Below, piece after piece: positions 7,354 through 15,400 of a stretch of DNA of 22,307 bases. How positions within the stretch are numbered: position 1 is the stretch's first letter; each line of letters starts with the position of its first letter. This stretch comes from a virus. Below the pieces are notes generated by a model that saw only the letters and a list, made by a program, of their open reading frames with translations, had not been told where the DNA came from and did no database searches. Both the position numbers and the translations under genes were made by a program. The stretch covers positions 1 to 22,307 of IMG/VR virus record IMGVR_UViG_3300022890_001247, one strand, 5' to 3'.

Positions 7354-10300
7354 ATGCCGAGACCGACTAACCCTGGAAGCATCAAGACAGGTCCAGGCAA
7401 GACCACTCCGGGCCAGACGGATGAGTATGCTCTTGTCGGCGCTGGGATGGTCGGGCTGCCCCCGAACATTGGGGAGCCTGGTTTCATCCCACCCGGAGGA
7501 ATCGTTCCTGAAGCCGGGTACCCCATGCCTCCGCTGGGCGGCGTGGCCGGAACTGGTGCTGTCCTTCTGACTCATCTGAATGACCCTAGTGGGGCACATT
7601 CGGCCATCGCTATCAGCATCGACGGGCATCCCCCGTTGATCTTCTCGGAGAACGTCGAAGGAGCCTTGGACGAACTCATGGGTGCTATCGCCCCCGAGCC
7701 CCCGAAACTTGGTGAGTGGCTCGCACATATTACCCCACAGTTCGACTGCGTCCCCGACTGGGGTGAGGCTCGGATGGACGACGGTCCTGTTCCTCATGAG
7801 GAACCCCCAGGGAACACGGAGACTGGCGAGGAGGTCTACCCCTGCTACTGGACGGCCCCGACTCCGGTGGGGGATGTGTCCTTCCTGTCCTATGGTCTCC
7901 CTGGTGAGGATCCCTACACGGACCCCATCTGGAATCACATCCCAAGCAGTCTTGGGGTGGGACTGGTCGAGGTCTGCCCCATCGCTGGGGGCTACACAGA
8001 CCCCGTTACCGATGGTGTCGTGCGGACACGCCTCTTCACGCCCCTTGCGGCCCTTCCGTGGGCCACGGAGGACGCTCCTGTCATCAACCTATCGGGTGCT
8101 CTTCACCCGGCAGACAGAGGTGTTCTGGCGCTTGTTCATTTCCCGTCCCTGGACTCGGGGACCGCCTTCCTTGACCAGACGTTGGAGGAGAGGTGCTGGG
8201 CGGCTCTCCTGCTGGGCCAGGGGCTGTACCAGAATCCGGGGTGCATCGCCAGTCCTACCCCAACGAGTTGCGATGGGGATGTAGGGGGCATTTTCGCCCC
8301 CGGTGAAGACGCTGACGGCAACTACGATCCCTTTGCTTATCCGGGCAGGGCCTCAGGGCAGTATGATCTGGAGGAAATGCACACAGGACTGTCAGGTATC
8401 GATGGGTCAGCCCTTCCGGCGGCGGGGGCACCGAGAGTCAAGGACGCTATAATTCCCGGAGCCGGTCAGGTTCGACTGGGTACGGACCCTGACGCTGGTG
8501 AGATTGACCCCACGGACTACGGCATCCCAATCCTGGGGGCGAGCGTTGCAGCGTACAGCCCTGTCGTACTCAACAACGCCAGTTTCATCCCTCCGACTCC
8601 CACGTTGGGTCGGACGGTAGTGGCACCAGACAACTTTTTCCGATACCGCCTGCCCTATCTGGATGATTACAGCCAGAGCACAGGACTGAAGTACACCCCG
8701 AGAGGGGAGACCCCTATTGGCACACGGGAGACGGGGCGCTACTTCGAGGTGGCTCTTCCTTACAACACGATTGCTGGCCTGGTGGAGACAGTAGGGGGTG
8801 CCGACCGACTAGTAAACGCTGGAGCCTATGGGGGTTTCGATCAGGACTATTGGACCTGGCAGCTTGCCCGGTACAAGCAGTTCTTCTTCCAGTCCGAAGC
8901 TGTTGTAGCTGGCCGACGCATCGGGACCAACGTCTTGATCCATTTCAAGACCGAAGCGGACTTCGAAACCTGCGTCCGAGATGGTGTGATGCCCTGGGAT
9001 GCGGCGGACGGATACGAGACCTATGGGGTGACTCCTCAGGTGGATCCGCTCGTTGGTGTCCCGGACACCTATGCCGATCTGGTGAACCGTAAGGTGGTTG
9101 GGGACATTCCGCCGACGTATGGCTACGAGGGCAACGCTTACAACGTCCTGCGGGAGAACATGTTCCTGGCGGATACCGTCACGACCCCGACGCCGGACGT
9201 CGCATCCGAGTGGAGCTACGATGTCAGCGTCCCACCACTTGACTACATGTATGTCAGCGGGGTGGCCTACATGGTCCCGCTGCACATCGACGGCACGACC
9301 AACTTCCGCATTGCCACGTTGTACGCTGAGTTCGCCAACGCTTGGGACGATGGTTACAGGGTGGATGACAACCCGATGACGGGTGATCCTTCGGCAGAGC
9401 CCTCCTCGGTCTCCAGTGCCAACCCGGCGCTCCTGTCCCTGTCCCACTTTGCTTACGACACGGTGGCGGGTACTCCGACCTACAACATCCCTGGTGGTAC
9501 CACGGATGCACGGGGCGAGCGACGACAGCGGGTGGAGTTCCCCTTCACCTTCACAGGTCTCTTCACGGAAAATCTGGGGCCAACGGCTGCGGATGCCCTC
9601 GTGATTCAGTTCCAAACCGCTGCGACCCTCGACGGGGATGTTCTACCTGCCTTTGCAACGAATGCTGCCCCCCGAGTGTTTGTGAGGCGTCCCACGACGC
9701 CTCCGATGCAGCCCGTTTCGGCTGATGGACTTGGGTATAAACTGCCCCTGAGTGGAGCACTCACCGATCAGGTGCTCTTCCACTCCACTGGTTTCCACCT
9801 TGCGGCTGGTGTCGGAGTGGGTTCATCCTTCGGCAACTTTGTCGATGCTACTCCCCGAGCTTGGGGTATCCTTTCGGATGCAACGAAGGATGTGTCCGAA
9901 CGGTTCCTGGATGAGGTGTACCGGATCAAGCAAGACCTCCCGATTGTTGGTTGGCCCGCAGCCAAGATAGCGGCTCTTGTTGGACCTGGAATGGGCACCT
10001 GGGCTGGTGGTCCCGCCCCCGTGCCCGTTCAGATCGGGAACACGGCATACATCCCGGCTCCCGCTCAGGCGGTATGGGATCCGGCGTCATGGCTCCAGGA
10101 GCAGGACTACTTGACCTCCGTCGCTCTGGTGCCTGAGCTTCAGGCGGCAGGACAGCCCGACAGAAACCCGCCGCCCGAAAACTGGATACGAAATCCGTTC
10201 GCTTCCGCTGGGGTGCTGTTGTACCCCCAGACGGACTACACGACGAACTTCCGTCCGGCGGTGGGGGAATTATCCGGTGCTGACACACAGTTCGATTACA

Positions 10301-10968
10301 GTGCAGCCGCCGGACTGCGAGAGTACATCCGTGCCTTCGATGCAGCCTTCTCCCGTGATGCGACGCTTCACTGGGATGCCGCTGGTCAGGCCACAGTGAC
10401 CTTCCGCATCGACGGGCTGGTCCTGGGTGATTTCGCCTTTACAGGTGTCGGTCCGGGAGCTTTGGCCATCGCTGGTCAGGACATTGCCATCATGATCAAG
10501 GTGCCGGGTTTGACGACCTGGATGGACGTTGGTCGCCGTGACGGTGATGGACCCAGCAAGCAGGATGCTTTCTCGGACGGGGCTGGTTGTCAGGTAGTCG
10601 GGCCTTATACCTTCACGGGCGTAGACCCGGACACAGGGGCCGTTTTCAGCCAGATCCGTATCCATGTTGGTCCAGTGGCAACACTGGCCGCAGGGTACTC
10701 TATCGGTGGGGGTACCCCACGGGATGAGGTTCCCGTTTTGGTGAAGGTCATGGCAGGCCCAGACTTCACGAACTACGACCTCACGATGAAGGCCACGGTG
10801 CCCGGCACCTTCCTCCCGGCTGTTGCCGATCCCGCAGTGTGGGCGCATCGGGTTCGGGGCATCCAGGAACTTTCGCTGGTACACCCCGACAACGTGCTGG
10901 CCCCGACTGCGGCGGAATTGAGTGCTTGGGAAGCGTACATGGACCCGGCGACTGGTCCTGGGGCCTGA
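7354..10968 (+). CDS. Large phage virion structural protein (1204 aa) with HxNDPSGAH module
   Basis: I do not recognise a named full-length family. Residues 71-110 contain LLTHLNDPSGAHSAIAIS, then a loop and VEGALDELMG. This matches a short module seen repeatedly in phage virion proteins ('H-x-NDxSxAHxAxAIS ... VExALxEL'). The N-terminal 65 residues are Gly/Pro-rich and probably extended. The centre (about residues 390-700) is rich in Tyr, Trp and Asp. From about residue 989 a domain begins YIRAFDAAFSRDATLHW and continues through KVPGLTTWMDVGRRDGDGPS and an AGCQV strand; it looks like a compact beta-sandwich, possibly for ligand binding, but that is inference. No signal peptide or membrane segment is present. 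The start at 7354 follows a strong Shine-Dalgarno. The gene is followed by the only sizeable intergenic gap, where the TnpB gene is inserted. It probably encodes a fibre or baseplate component. Confidence 0.83.
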   Translation: MPRPTNPGSIKTGPGKTTPGQTDEYALVGAGMVGLPPNIGEPGFIPPGGIVPEAGYPMPPLGGVAGTGAVLLTHLNDPSGAHSAIAISIDGHPPLIFSENVEGALDELMGAIAPEPPKLGEWLAHITPQFDCVPDWGEARMDDGPVPHEEPPGNTETGEEVYPCYWTAPTPVGDVSFLSYGLPGEDPYTDPIWNHIPSSLGVGLVEVCPIAGGYTDPVTDGVVRTRLFTPLAALPWATEDAPVINLSGALHPADRGVLALVHFPSLDSGTAFLDQTLEERCWAALLLGQGLYQNPGCIASPTPTSCDGDVGGIFAPGEDADGNYDPFAYPGRASGQYDLEEMHTGLSGIDGSALPAAGAPRVKDAIIPGAGQVRLGTDPDAGEIDPTDYGIPILGASVAAYSPVVLNNASFIPPTPTLGRTVVAPDNFFRYRLPYLDDYSQSTGLKYTPRGETPIGTRETGRYFEVALPYNTIAGLVETVGGADRLVNAGAYGGFDQDYWTWQLARYKQFFFQSEAVVAGRRIGTNVLIHFKTEADFETCVRDGVMPWDAADGYETYGVTPQVDPLVGVPDTYADLVNRKVVGDIPPTYGYEGNAYNVLRENMFLADTVTTPTPDVASEWSYDVSVPPLDYMYVSGVAYMVPLHIDGTTNFRIATLYAEFANAWDDGYRVDDNPMTGDPSAEPSSVSSANPALLSLSHFAYDTVAGTPTYNIPGGTTDARGERRQRVEFPFTFTGLFTENLGPTAADALVIQFQTAATLDGDVLPAFATNAAPRVFVRRPTTPPMQPVSADGLGYKLPLSGALTDQVLFHSTGFHLAAGVGVGSSFGNFVDATPRAWGILSDATKDVSERFLDEVYRIKQDLPIVGWPAAKIAALVGPGMGTWAGGPAPVPVQIGNTAYIPAPAQAVWDPASWLQEQDYLTSVALVPELQAAGQPDRNPPPENWIRNPFASAGVLLYPQTDYTTNFRPAVGELSGADTQFDYSAAAGLREYIRAFDAAFSRDATLHWDAAGQATVTFRIDGLVLGDFAFTGVGPGALAIAGQDIAIMIKVPGLTTWMDVGRRDGDGPSKQDAFSDGAGCQVVGPYTFTGVDPDTGAVFSQIRIHVGPVATLAAGYSIGGGTPRDEVPVLVKVMAGPDFTNYDLTMKATVPGTFLPAVADPAVWAHRVRGIQELSLVHPDNVLAPTAAELSAWEAYMDPATGPGA

Positions 10969-11085
10969 TCGGTGAGTTGGTTATAAGGATCCCTGGTTAG
11001 GCGTAGCATGGAGGACAAATAGGCATTTGGCTTTTTATTTGAAGACACCCTCACTAGGACGTGACGGGGGGGAAATACAGACTAG
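10969..11085 (+). other. 117-base non-coding stretch before tnpB, likely including the element's left end
   Basis: This is the only gap over 100 bases in the window and has no convincing ORF. It holds two weak inverted repeats: CAAATA (11016-11021) with TATTTG (11036-11041), and CCCTCAC (11048-11054) with GTGA-C-GGG (11061-11068, one bulged C). Stand-alone TnpB elements of the IS200/IS605 type carry a short non-coding left end with hairpins, so part of this stretch probably belongs to the inserted element. I cannot fix the boundary. No convincing promoter or terminator is seen. Confidence 0.4.
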
Positions 11086-12474
11086 ATGAAGGTTACCCGA
11101 ATACTCTTTTCCAAAAACCTCAATGCAGGTAAATTCACTGCCTTAGAGGAACAAGCGCACCGATTAGGGGAACTTCGTTCAGAAATATGGCAACGATTCG
11201 GATCTGTAAATGGGGTGGGAAAATCGGATAGGGAAATCCGGGACGAATGGCTGCAACAGAAGAAAGAGTTTGATGTTCCAGCCAACGCCTGGAAAGAAAC
11301 CCTAAGGGATACTGTTTCTGACATCAAGACCTCTAGGGAAGCAGCAAAGGTCAAAGCAAGAAAAGCGGTTTGCCGCCACACAACTGACGTTGCTGAAAGA
11401 AAGTGTCTGTATACGCTTCTTAAGTCAGATAATTGGACCACCGATCCTTATTTGACTCGTATCATGCGAAAGTACTGGAAGCGAGGACACAACCACACCC
11501 ATAATCAGATCATCGTTCGTACTGACAACTACAGGACTTTTGAACTCGACGGTAGCGTTTGGCTTAAGATACCAGGGTTAACACCACGAAAAAGGATCTC
11601 GATTCCCTTAGACACTAACGTACACCCAACAGGTACTCTCCGACTGATCCTTCGAGGTGGTAAGGTTGAGATCCATTATCAAATCGAGGTCAAAAAGGAA
11701 AACCGTCACGGAGACAAAACACTTGGGGTGGACAAAGGTTACACGGAAGTCCTTGTAGATTCTGACGGAGACCACCATGGGGAAGGATTGGGGAAACTGT
11801 TGTCCTCAGAGTCCGGTTACCTGAAGGTCAAATACCAACGACGAAACAAACTCAAGGCAATTGCTAGGAACAAGCCTCATAAAAGGGTGGACATCGAACG
11901 AAACAATCTTGGTCGAAAGAAACTTGATCGACGAGATCGGGTTGTAAAGGTTTGTGTTCGAGACAAGGTTTTCAAAGCTGCTCATGCTGTTGTTGATAAA
12001 GCAGCAGTAGTGGTTGCTGAGGATTTAACCTCACCTATTCCTTCGAAAAGATCTTATGGGAGGAATATGAACCGGCGACTTTCCGCTTGGACCAAGGGTG
12101 TCATTGCGGAGAGTCTTGATTCCGTATCTCAGCGTAGAGGTTCTACGCTTGCGCTCGTTAATTGTGCATATACATCGCAAGTGGATTCTCGTTATGGTGT
12201 TCTTCGTGGACGTCGTAAGGGGGATTCGTTTTACTGTTTTGATGGGGTTGTTTTGCACTCTGATGAGAATGCTGCACGAAACGTTTTGGCAAGACATTAC
12301 GACTTTGAGATAGGTCGTTGGACTCCGTACCGGAAAGTTCGGGGTATTTTGCTTGAGCGGACTAAATGCCATCGGTTGGGACTGCTCAACCTGGACACCA
12401 GTTGCAGACCGGAGGGTCTATCAACGGTGAGCGAATTACCTTTGCAAGGTAAGGGGCAATTATGCCATGCCTAA
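11086..12474 (+). CDS. tnpB: TnpB, RNA-guided RuvC nuclease of IS200/IS605 type (462 aa), no TnpA
   Basis: TnpB proteins are RuvC nucleases, ancestors of Cas12, guided by an RNA (omega RNA/reRNA) made from the element's right end. The three RuvC acidic residues are visible: D216 in LGVDKGYTEVL, E312 in VVVAEDLTSPI and D393 in HSDENAARNVL. The N-terminal part (MKVTRILFSKNLNAGKF, then WQRFGSVNGVGKSDREIRD) and the tail (PYRKVRGILLERT, then LNLDTSC and LSTVSELP) resemble a distinct TnpB group that I associate from memory with cyanobacterial elements. The zinc finger is degraded: in TSQVDSRYG both usual Cys are Asp and Tyr, and only C384 of the second pair remains. No TnpA transposase lies nearby, so the gene is stand-alone. 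Base composition is lower in GC (29 of 60 in 11281-11340) than in the structural genes. The Shine-Dalgarno is weak and distant (GGGGGGA at 11066-11072). The gene looks intact. Confidence 0.93.
   Translation: MKVTRILFSKNLNAGKFTALEEQAHRLGELRSEIWQRFGSVNGVGKSDREIRDEWLQQKKEFDVPANAWKETLRDTVSDIKTSREAAKVKARKAVCRHTTDVAERKCLYTLLKSDNWTTDPYLTRIMRKYWKRGHNHTHNQIIVRTDNYRTFELDGSVWLKIPGLTPRKRISIPLDTNVHPTGTLRLILRGGKVEIHYQIEVKKENRHGDKTLGVDKGYTEVLVDSDGDHHGEGLGKLLSSESGYLKVKYQRRNKLKAIARNKPHKRVDIERNNLGRKKLDRRDRVVKVCVRDKVFKAAHAVVDKAAVVVAEDLTSPIPSKRSYGRNMNRRLSAWTKGVIAESLDSVSQRRGSTLALVNCAYTSQVDSRYGVLRGRRKGDSFYCFDGVVLHSDENAARNVLARHYDFEIGRWTPYRKVRGILLERTKCHRLGLLNLDTSCRPEGLSTVSELPLQGKGQLCHA
12380..12470 (+). ncRNA. Candidate TnpB guide RNA (omega RNA/reRNA) scaffold at the 3' end of tnpB
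   Basis: In IS200/IS605-type elements the guide RNA scaffold overlaps the 3' end of tnpB and finishes at the right end, with the guide read from flanking DNA. Here two hairpins stand side by side: TTACCTT-TGC-AAGGTAA (12436-12452, perfect 7-base stem) and GGCA-ATTA-TGCC (12455-12466). Both lie within the last codons of tnpB. Boundaries are guesses. If the element ends near 12470, the guide would begin in the ribosome binding region of the next gene. Confidence 0.35.
12436..12466 (+). repeat. Tandem hairpins at the right end of the tnpB element
   Basis: A perfect inverted repeat of seven bases with a three-base loop (12436-12452) is followed two bases later by a four-base inverted repeat with a four-base loop (12455-12466). 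Subterminal hairpins are characteristic of IS200/IS605 ends. No poly-T follows, so this is not a standard intrinsic terminator. Confidence 0.55.
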
Positions 12475-12488
12475 AGGAACAGTGACGG
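12473..12488 (+). promoter_or_regulatory. Ribosome binding site for the 1766-aa gene, overlapping the tnpB stop
   Basis: AAAGGA at 12473-12478 is the best Shine-Dalgarno for ATG 12489, with 10 bases between. The tnpB TAA (12472-12474) overlaps it, so the inserted element ends just before or within the original junction sequence. Confidence 0.5.
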
Positions 12489-15400
12489 ATGAGCACAAAT
12501 AACATCCCCCTTGATCCCTGGCAGGAACCATTGGCCAACCTGACCACCGTTCCGGCCACCAAGGTTCTGGAAGCCTCTGAGATTCTTCAGGGGTTCATTG
12601 GTTCCTGGGCCGGATCCTACGCTTTCGATACGGGTACTTCTGGGGACATCTCGTCCGCTGACATAAGTACCCCTAACCCCCGGCGGATCAAAAAGTCCAA
12701 GATTGGGGATCCGGGACACCCCGAGATCAACTTCGCTCCTTACAACTTCCGCACGAATAGGTTCGGACCGAAGGGTGGATCCCTGATTGGACATCCCATC
12801 TCGTTTGAGCCGGTGGGTCCGACGCTCAAGGCGCCTGATTCAGACTCCTACTACTGGGTTCTCCAGCAGGGCACAGGGACTACGGGGGATACGTTTACGC
12901 TCGCCGGTGGTGGCTTCACGGCGATGCTAGACATTTTTGGGATTGACATCCTTGACCGTTTTCCGGGGGGGCTCTACGTTTTCATTAACCAGACGGGCGA
13001 CGAAGGACCCTTTACTGGCGGCGGTGTGGGTGATGGGAACAGCATGGTCCCGGACCTGACTCCGAACAGTGCCTCCAGCAAAGGTGAAATCTTCCGAGTA
13101 GTTGCCGTCCGTGCTTCTGAGCTGACACTGGACTACACCAAGCGTGTTGGCACCTACTTTACGGCAGCGGCTAATCCCTGTTCCGTGCGGGGGGTTACGA
13201 TTGTTCAGCCCCGTGCGACTCGCATGACAGCTATCCCTGAGCCGGGCGTGGCTAAAGGACATGAAAAGACTTTTGCCGTTGTGTCGCCCGTTAGGGCGCT
13301 CAACACGGACGAGCAGTATCCCTATAAGGACTGGCTGGCAGGGTTCACAGAGTACTGGCTGGCTAACGGTGGTTCTACCATGCCGGTGGGGCTTCCCTTT
13401 GACTACCGCAACAAGCCCTCCCTGCCCGTCCCCCGTCCGAAGGGGCACACGGCAGCACGTCTGTACGGGGGTGTCCCTGTCGTACTCCAGGCGGGGTGGA
13501 TGAGGTTGTTGGAGGCCGCTGCTGAGTTGGTTGTTGGGGACATCATCAGGGTGTTCGACATCAAGATCGTCGGGAATGCCGGGCTGACAACCAACGTGGC
13601 CACCGGGAAGAGGGCTTCGTTGGACGTCCTCCTGGGATGGTTCGAGGTGATGGCGACTCCCGGTGGTGGTGAGACCTGGGTCCGCCGGATGGAAGAGTGT
13701 AATCCCACCACGGGTGCCACCTTCTTTGGCACCCCCGAACTCCTCACCCAGGAAATTGCGGTCACACCAACTGACTACATAGAACTGGTCTGCACGGTAC
13801 ACAGTCCGGTCACCACGCTTTGGAACAATGCCGTGACTGGCAACTATTTCGACGTTGACGCCGTGGATTCCGCTCGGTTGACCAACATCATCAACCCGGA
13901 CTGGGTTGAGAGTACGATGAAGTCCATGGGTGTCGAAGACGCTGGGATCAACCCTGGCCGAGCCGACCGTGCGGTCTTCGACACGAAAGGGCCGGGTACT
14001 CCTGGGAACAATGTCAATCCTGGCAATTTGTTGGACCTGGGCTTCCGCATGGTCTTGTTCCCGGCGATGGAACACCTTGTGGATGACCCGGCGGGCGCTC
14101 CACTGTCCCTGAGTGTTACTGGTCCAGACTGGAGCCGTCCTATCACATCCAACGAGGTGGTGCTCGATCCTTCGAAGCTGGATGAGAAGCAGTTCATCAC
14201 GGTAGACTATTCTAACGGACTGGTGCGGCTGTCCCATGCCCCACAGACGGGTTCAGATCTCGACGCTACCAGTTACGGTGCTGATAATCCCAGAGAAGAG
14301 TTGGTTCTGTTTGCCTGCTGCGTACCCTACTCGATGGAGGAGGGTCAGCTTGGCAGCGGTGTGCGTGTCACAGGCTCCGATGCCCTGCCTGTCACAGGCG
14401 CTTGTGTTGCTGACCCCACGGGGTCTCCTGAGCACGCTGATGTGTACAGTAATCGTTTTTTTGCGGCCCTCTCTACTCAGGTGATTAACAGTAGCCGGGG
14501 CGCAGGAACGACAATCACACTACAAGGTTGGGTTGCCGATCAGATCCCTCCCGGTGGTTTCGTAGAACTGGTTTGGGGTGAGACGCCCTATGGTGACCCA
14601 CTGTTCAGTGTGGGAGTTTCAGGCTTGAGAGGTTCCATTTTCGGTTATGCAGGAGTGGTTGAAGCTGTTGTAGGTCCCGACAATGTCACGAACTTGACGG
14701 GTTGCTACGGCGGGGGGATTCTAGCTACGGCTGCTACAGTGGACTCGACGCACCCCGCTAGTGCCGTGTTCAGGCGAGAGTTCCTGACACCCCAGACCGC
14801 CACGGGCACCATAGGGGTGGAGTACCAGTACGACACGACCTACGGGTCTGCCAAGCGGGCCAACGCCCTCCGGTTCGAGTACTCGGGAACGAGGGTCAAC
14901 ACCGATGGGTCTGTCTCGGTCATCGACCAGAATCCCACGACGGGAGACCAAACTCATCTGTTCGATGACTTGTTCAGTTCTTGGCTGATCCGAGATGGGG
15001 CACTGACAACCAACATTGTAGGGGCAGACATCACCTGTACCGTGGCACCAGCCACGATCATCAAAGAGGGTGTGCGTCAGAGTCCTCCTGCTTTGTCTAT
15101 GATGATCACTCCAGTAGGGCTTGGTGTTCACTACCTGTACTACACGTCGCTGCCTGGTGACTGTGTGACCCTGGCTGTGGCCACGACTCTTCCGCTGCCC
15201 TCTCCCGAGGACATCCTGTTGTGGAAGGTTGAGGTGTTGGGCATTGGTCCCATTACCATTACCACAACAGACCTCAGGGCACCCCTCCAGGATGTGGACA
15301 AACGGGTCGACCTCTATGTGGGAGAGAGGGCTCCCCTGGGAGAGGCTGGAGATTGGTTGGCCTACCGCCCGAACTTCGCCACCTTGAGCGAGGCCATCGG

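Noticed and set aside
8809-9615. Minus-strand ORF of 268 codons
   Set aside because: Antisense shadow of the 1204-residue gene at 7354, with composition dominated by Arg, Val and His.
3725-10968. Two adjacent genes of exactly equal length (3615 bases, 1204 residues each)
   Set aside because: The two proteins share no motifs that I can see, so equal length appears to be coincidence rather than a tandem duplication.
10969-11085. Sigma-70-type promoter before tnpB
   Set aside because: TTGGTT and TTGGCT could pass as -35 boxes, but no good -10 lies at proper spacing.
12436-12466. Hairpins as an intrinsic transcription terminator
   Set aside because: No run of T follows, and the downstream gene must be transcribed in the same direction. 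A mobile-element end or guide-RNA structure fits better.
11086-12474. TnpB-like gene as a Cas12 effector of a CRISPR system
   Set aside because: No repeat-spacer array or adaptation gene is present. The length and N- and C-terminal motifs fit TnpB.
12927-14237. Long minus-strand ORF (436 codons) opposite the tailspike-like gene
   Set aside because: It lies entirely within a GC-rich plus-strand gene with clear protein features. Its own translation is rich in Arg, His and Pro without motifs, as expected for an antisense shadow.
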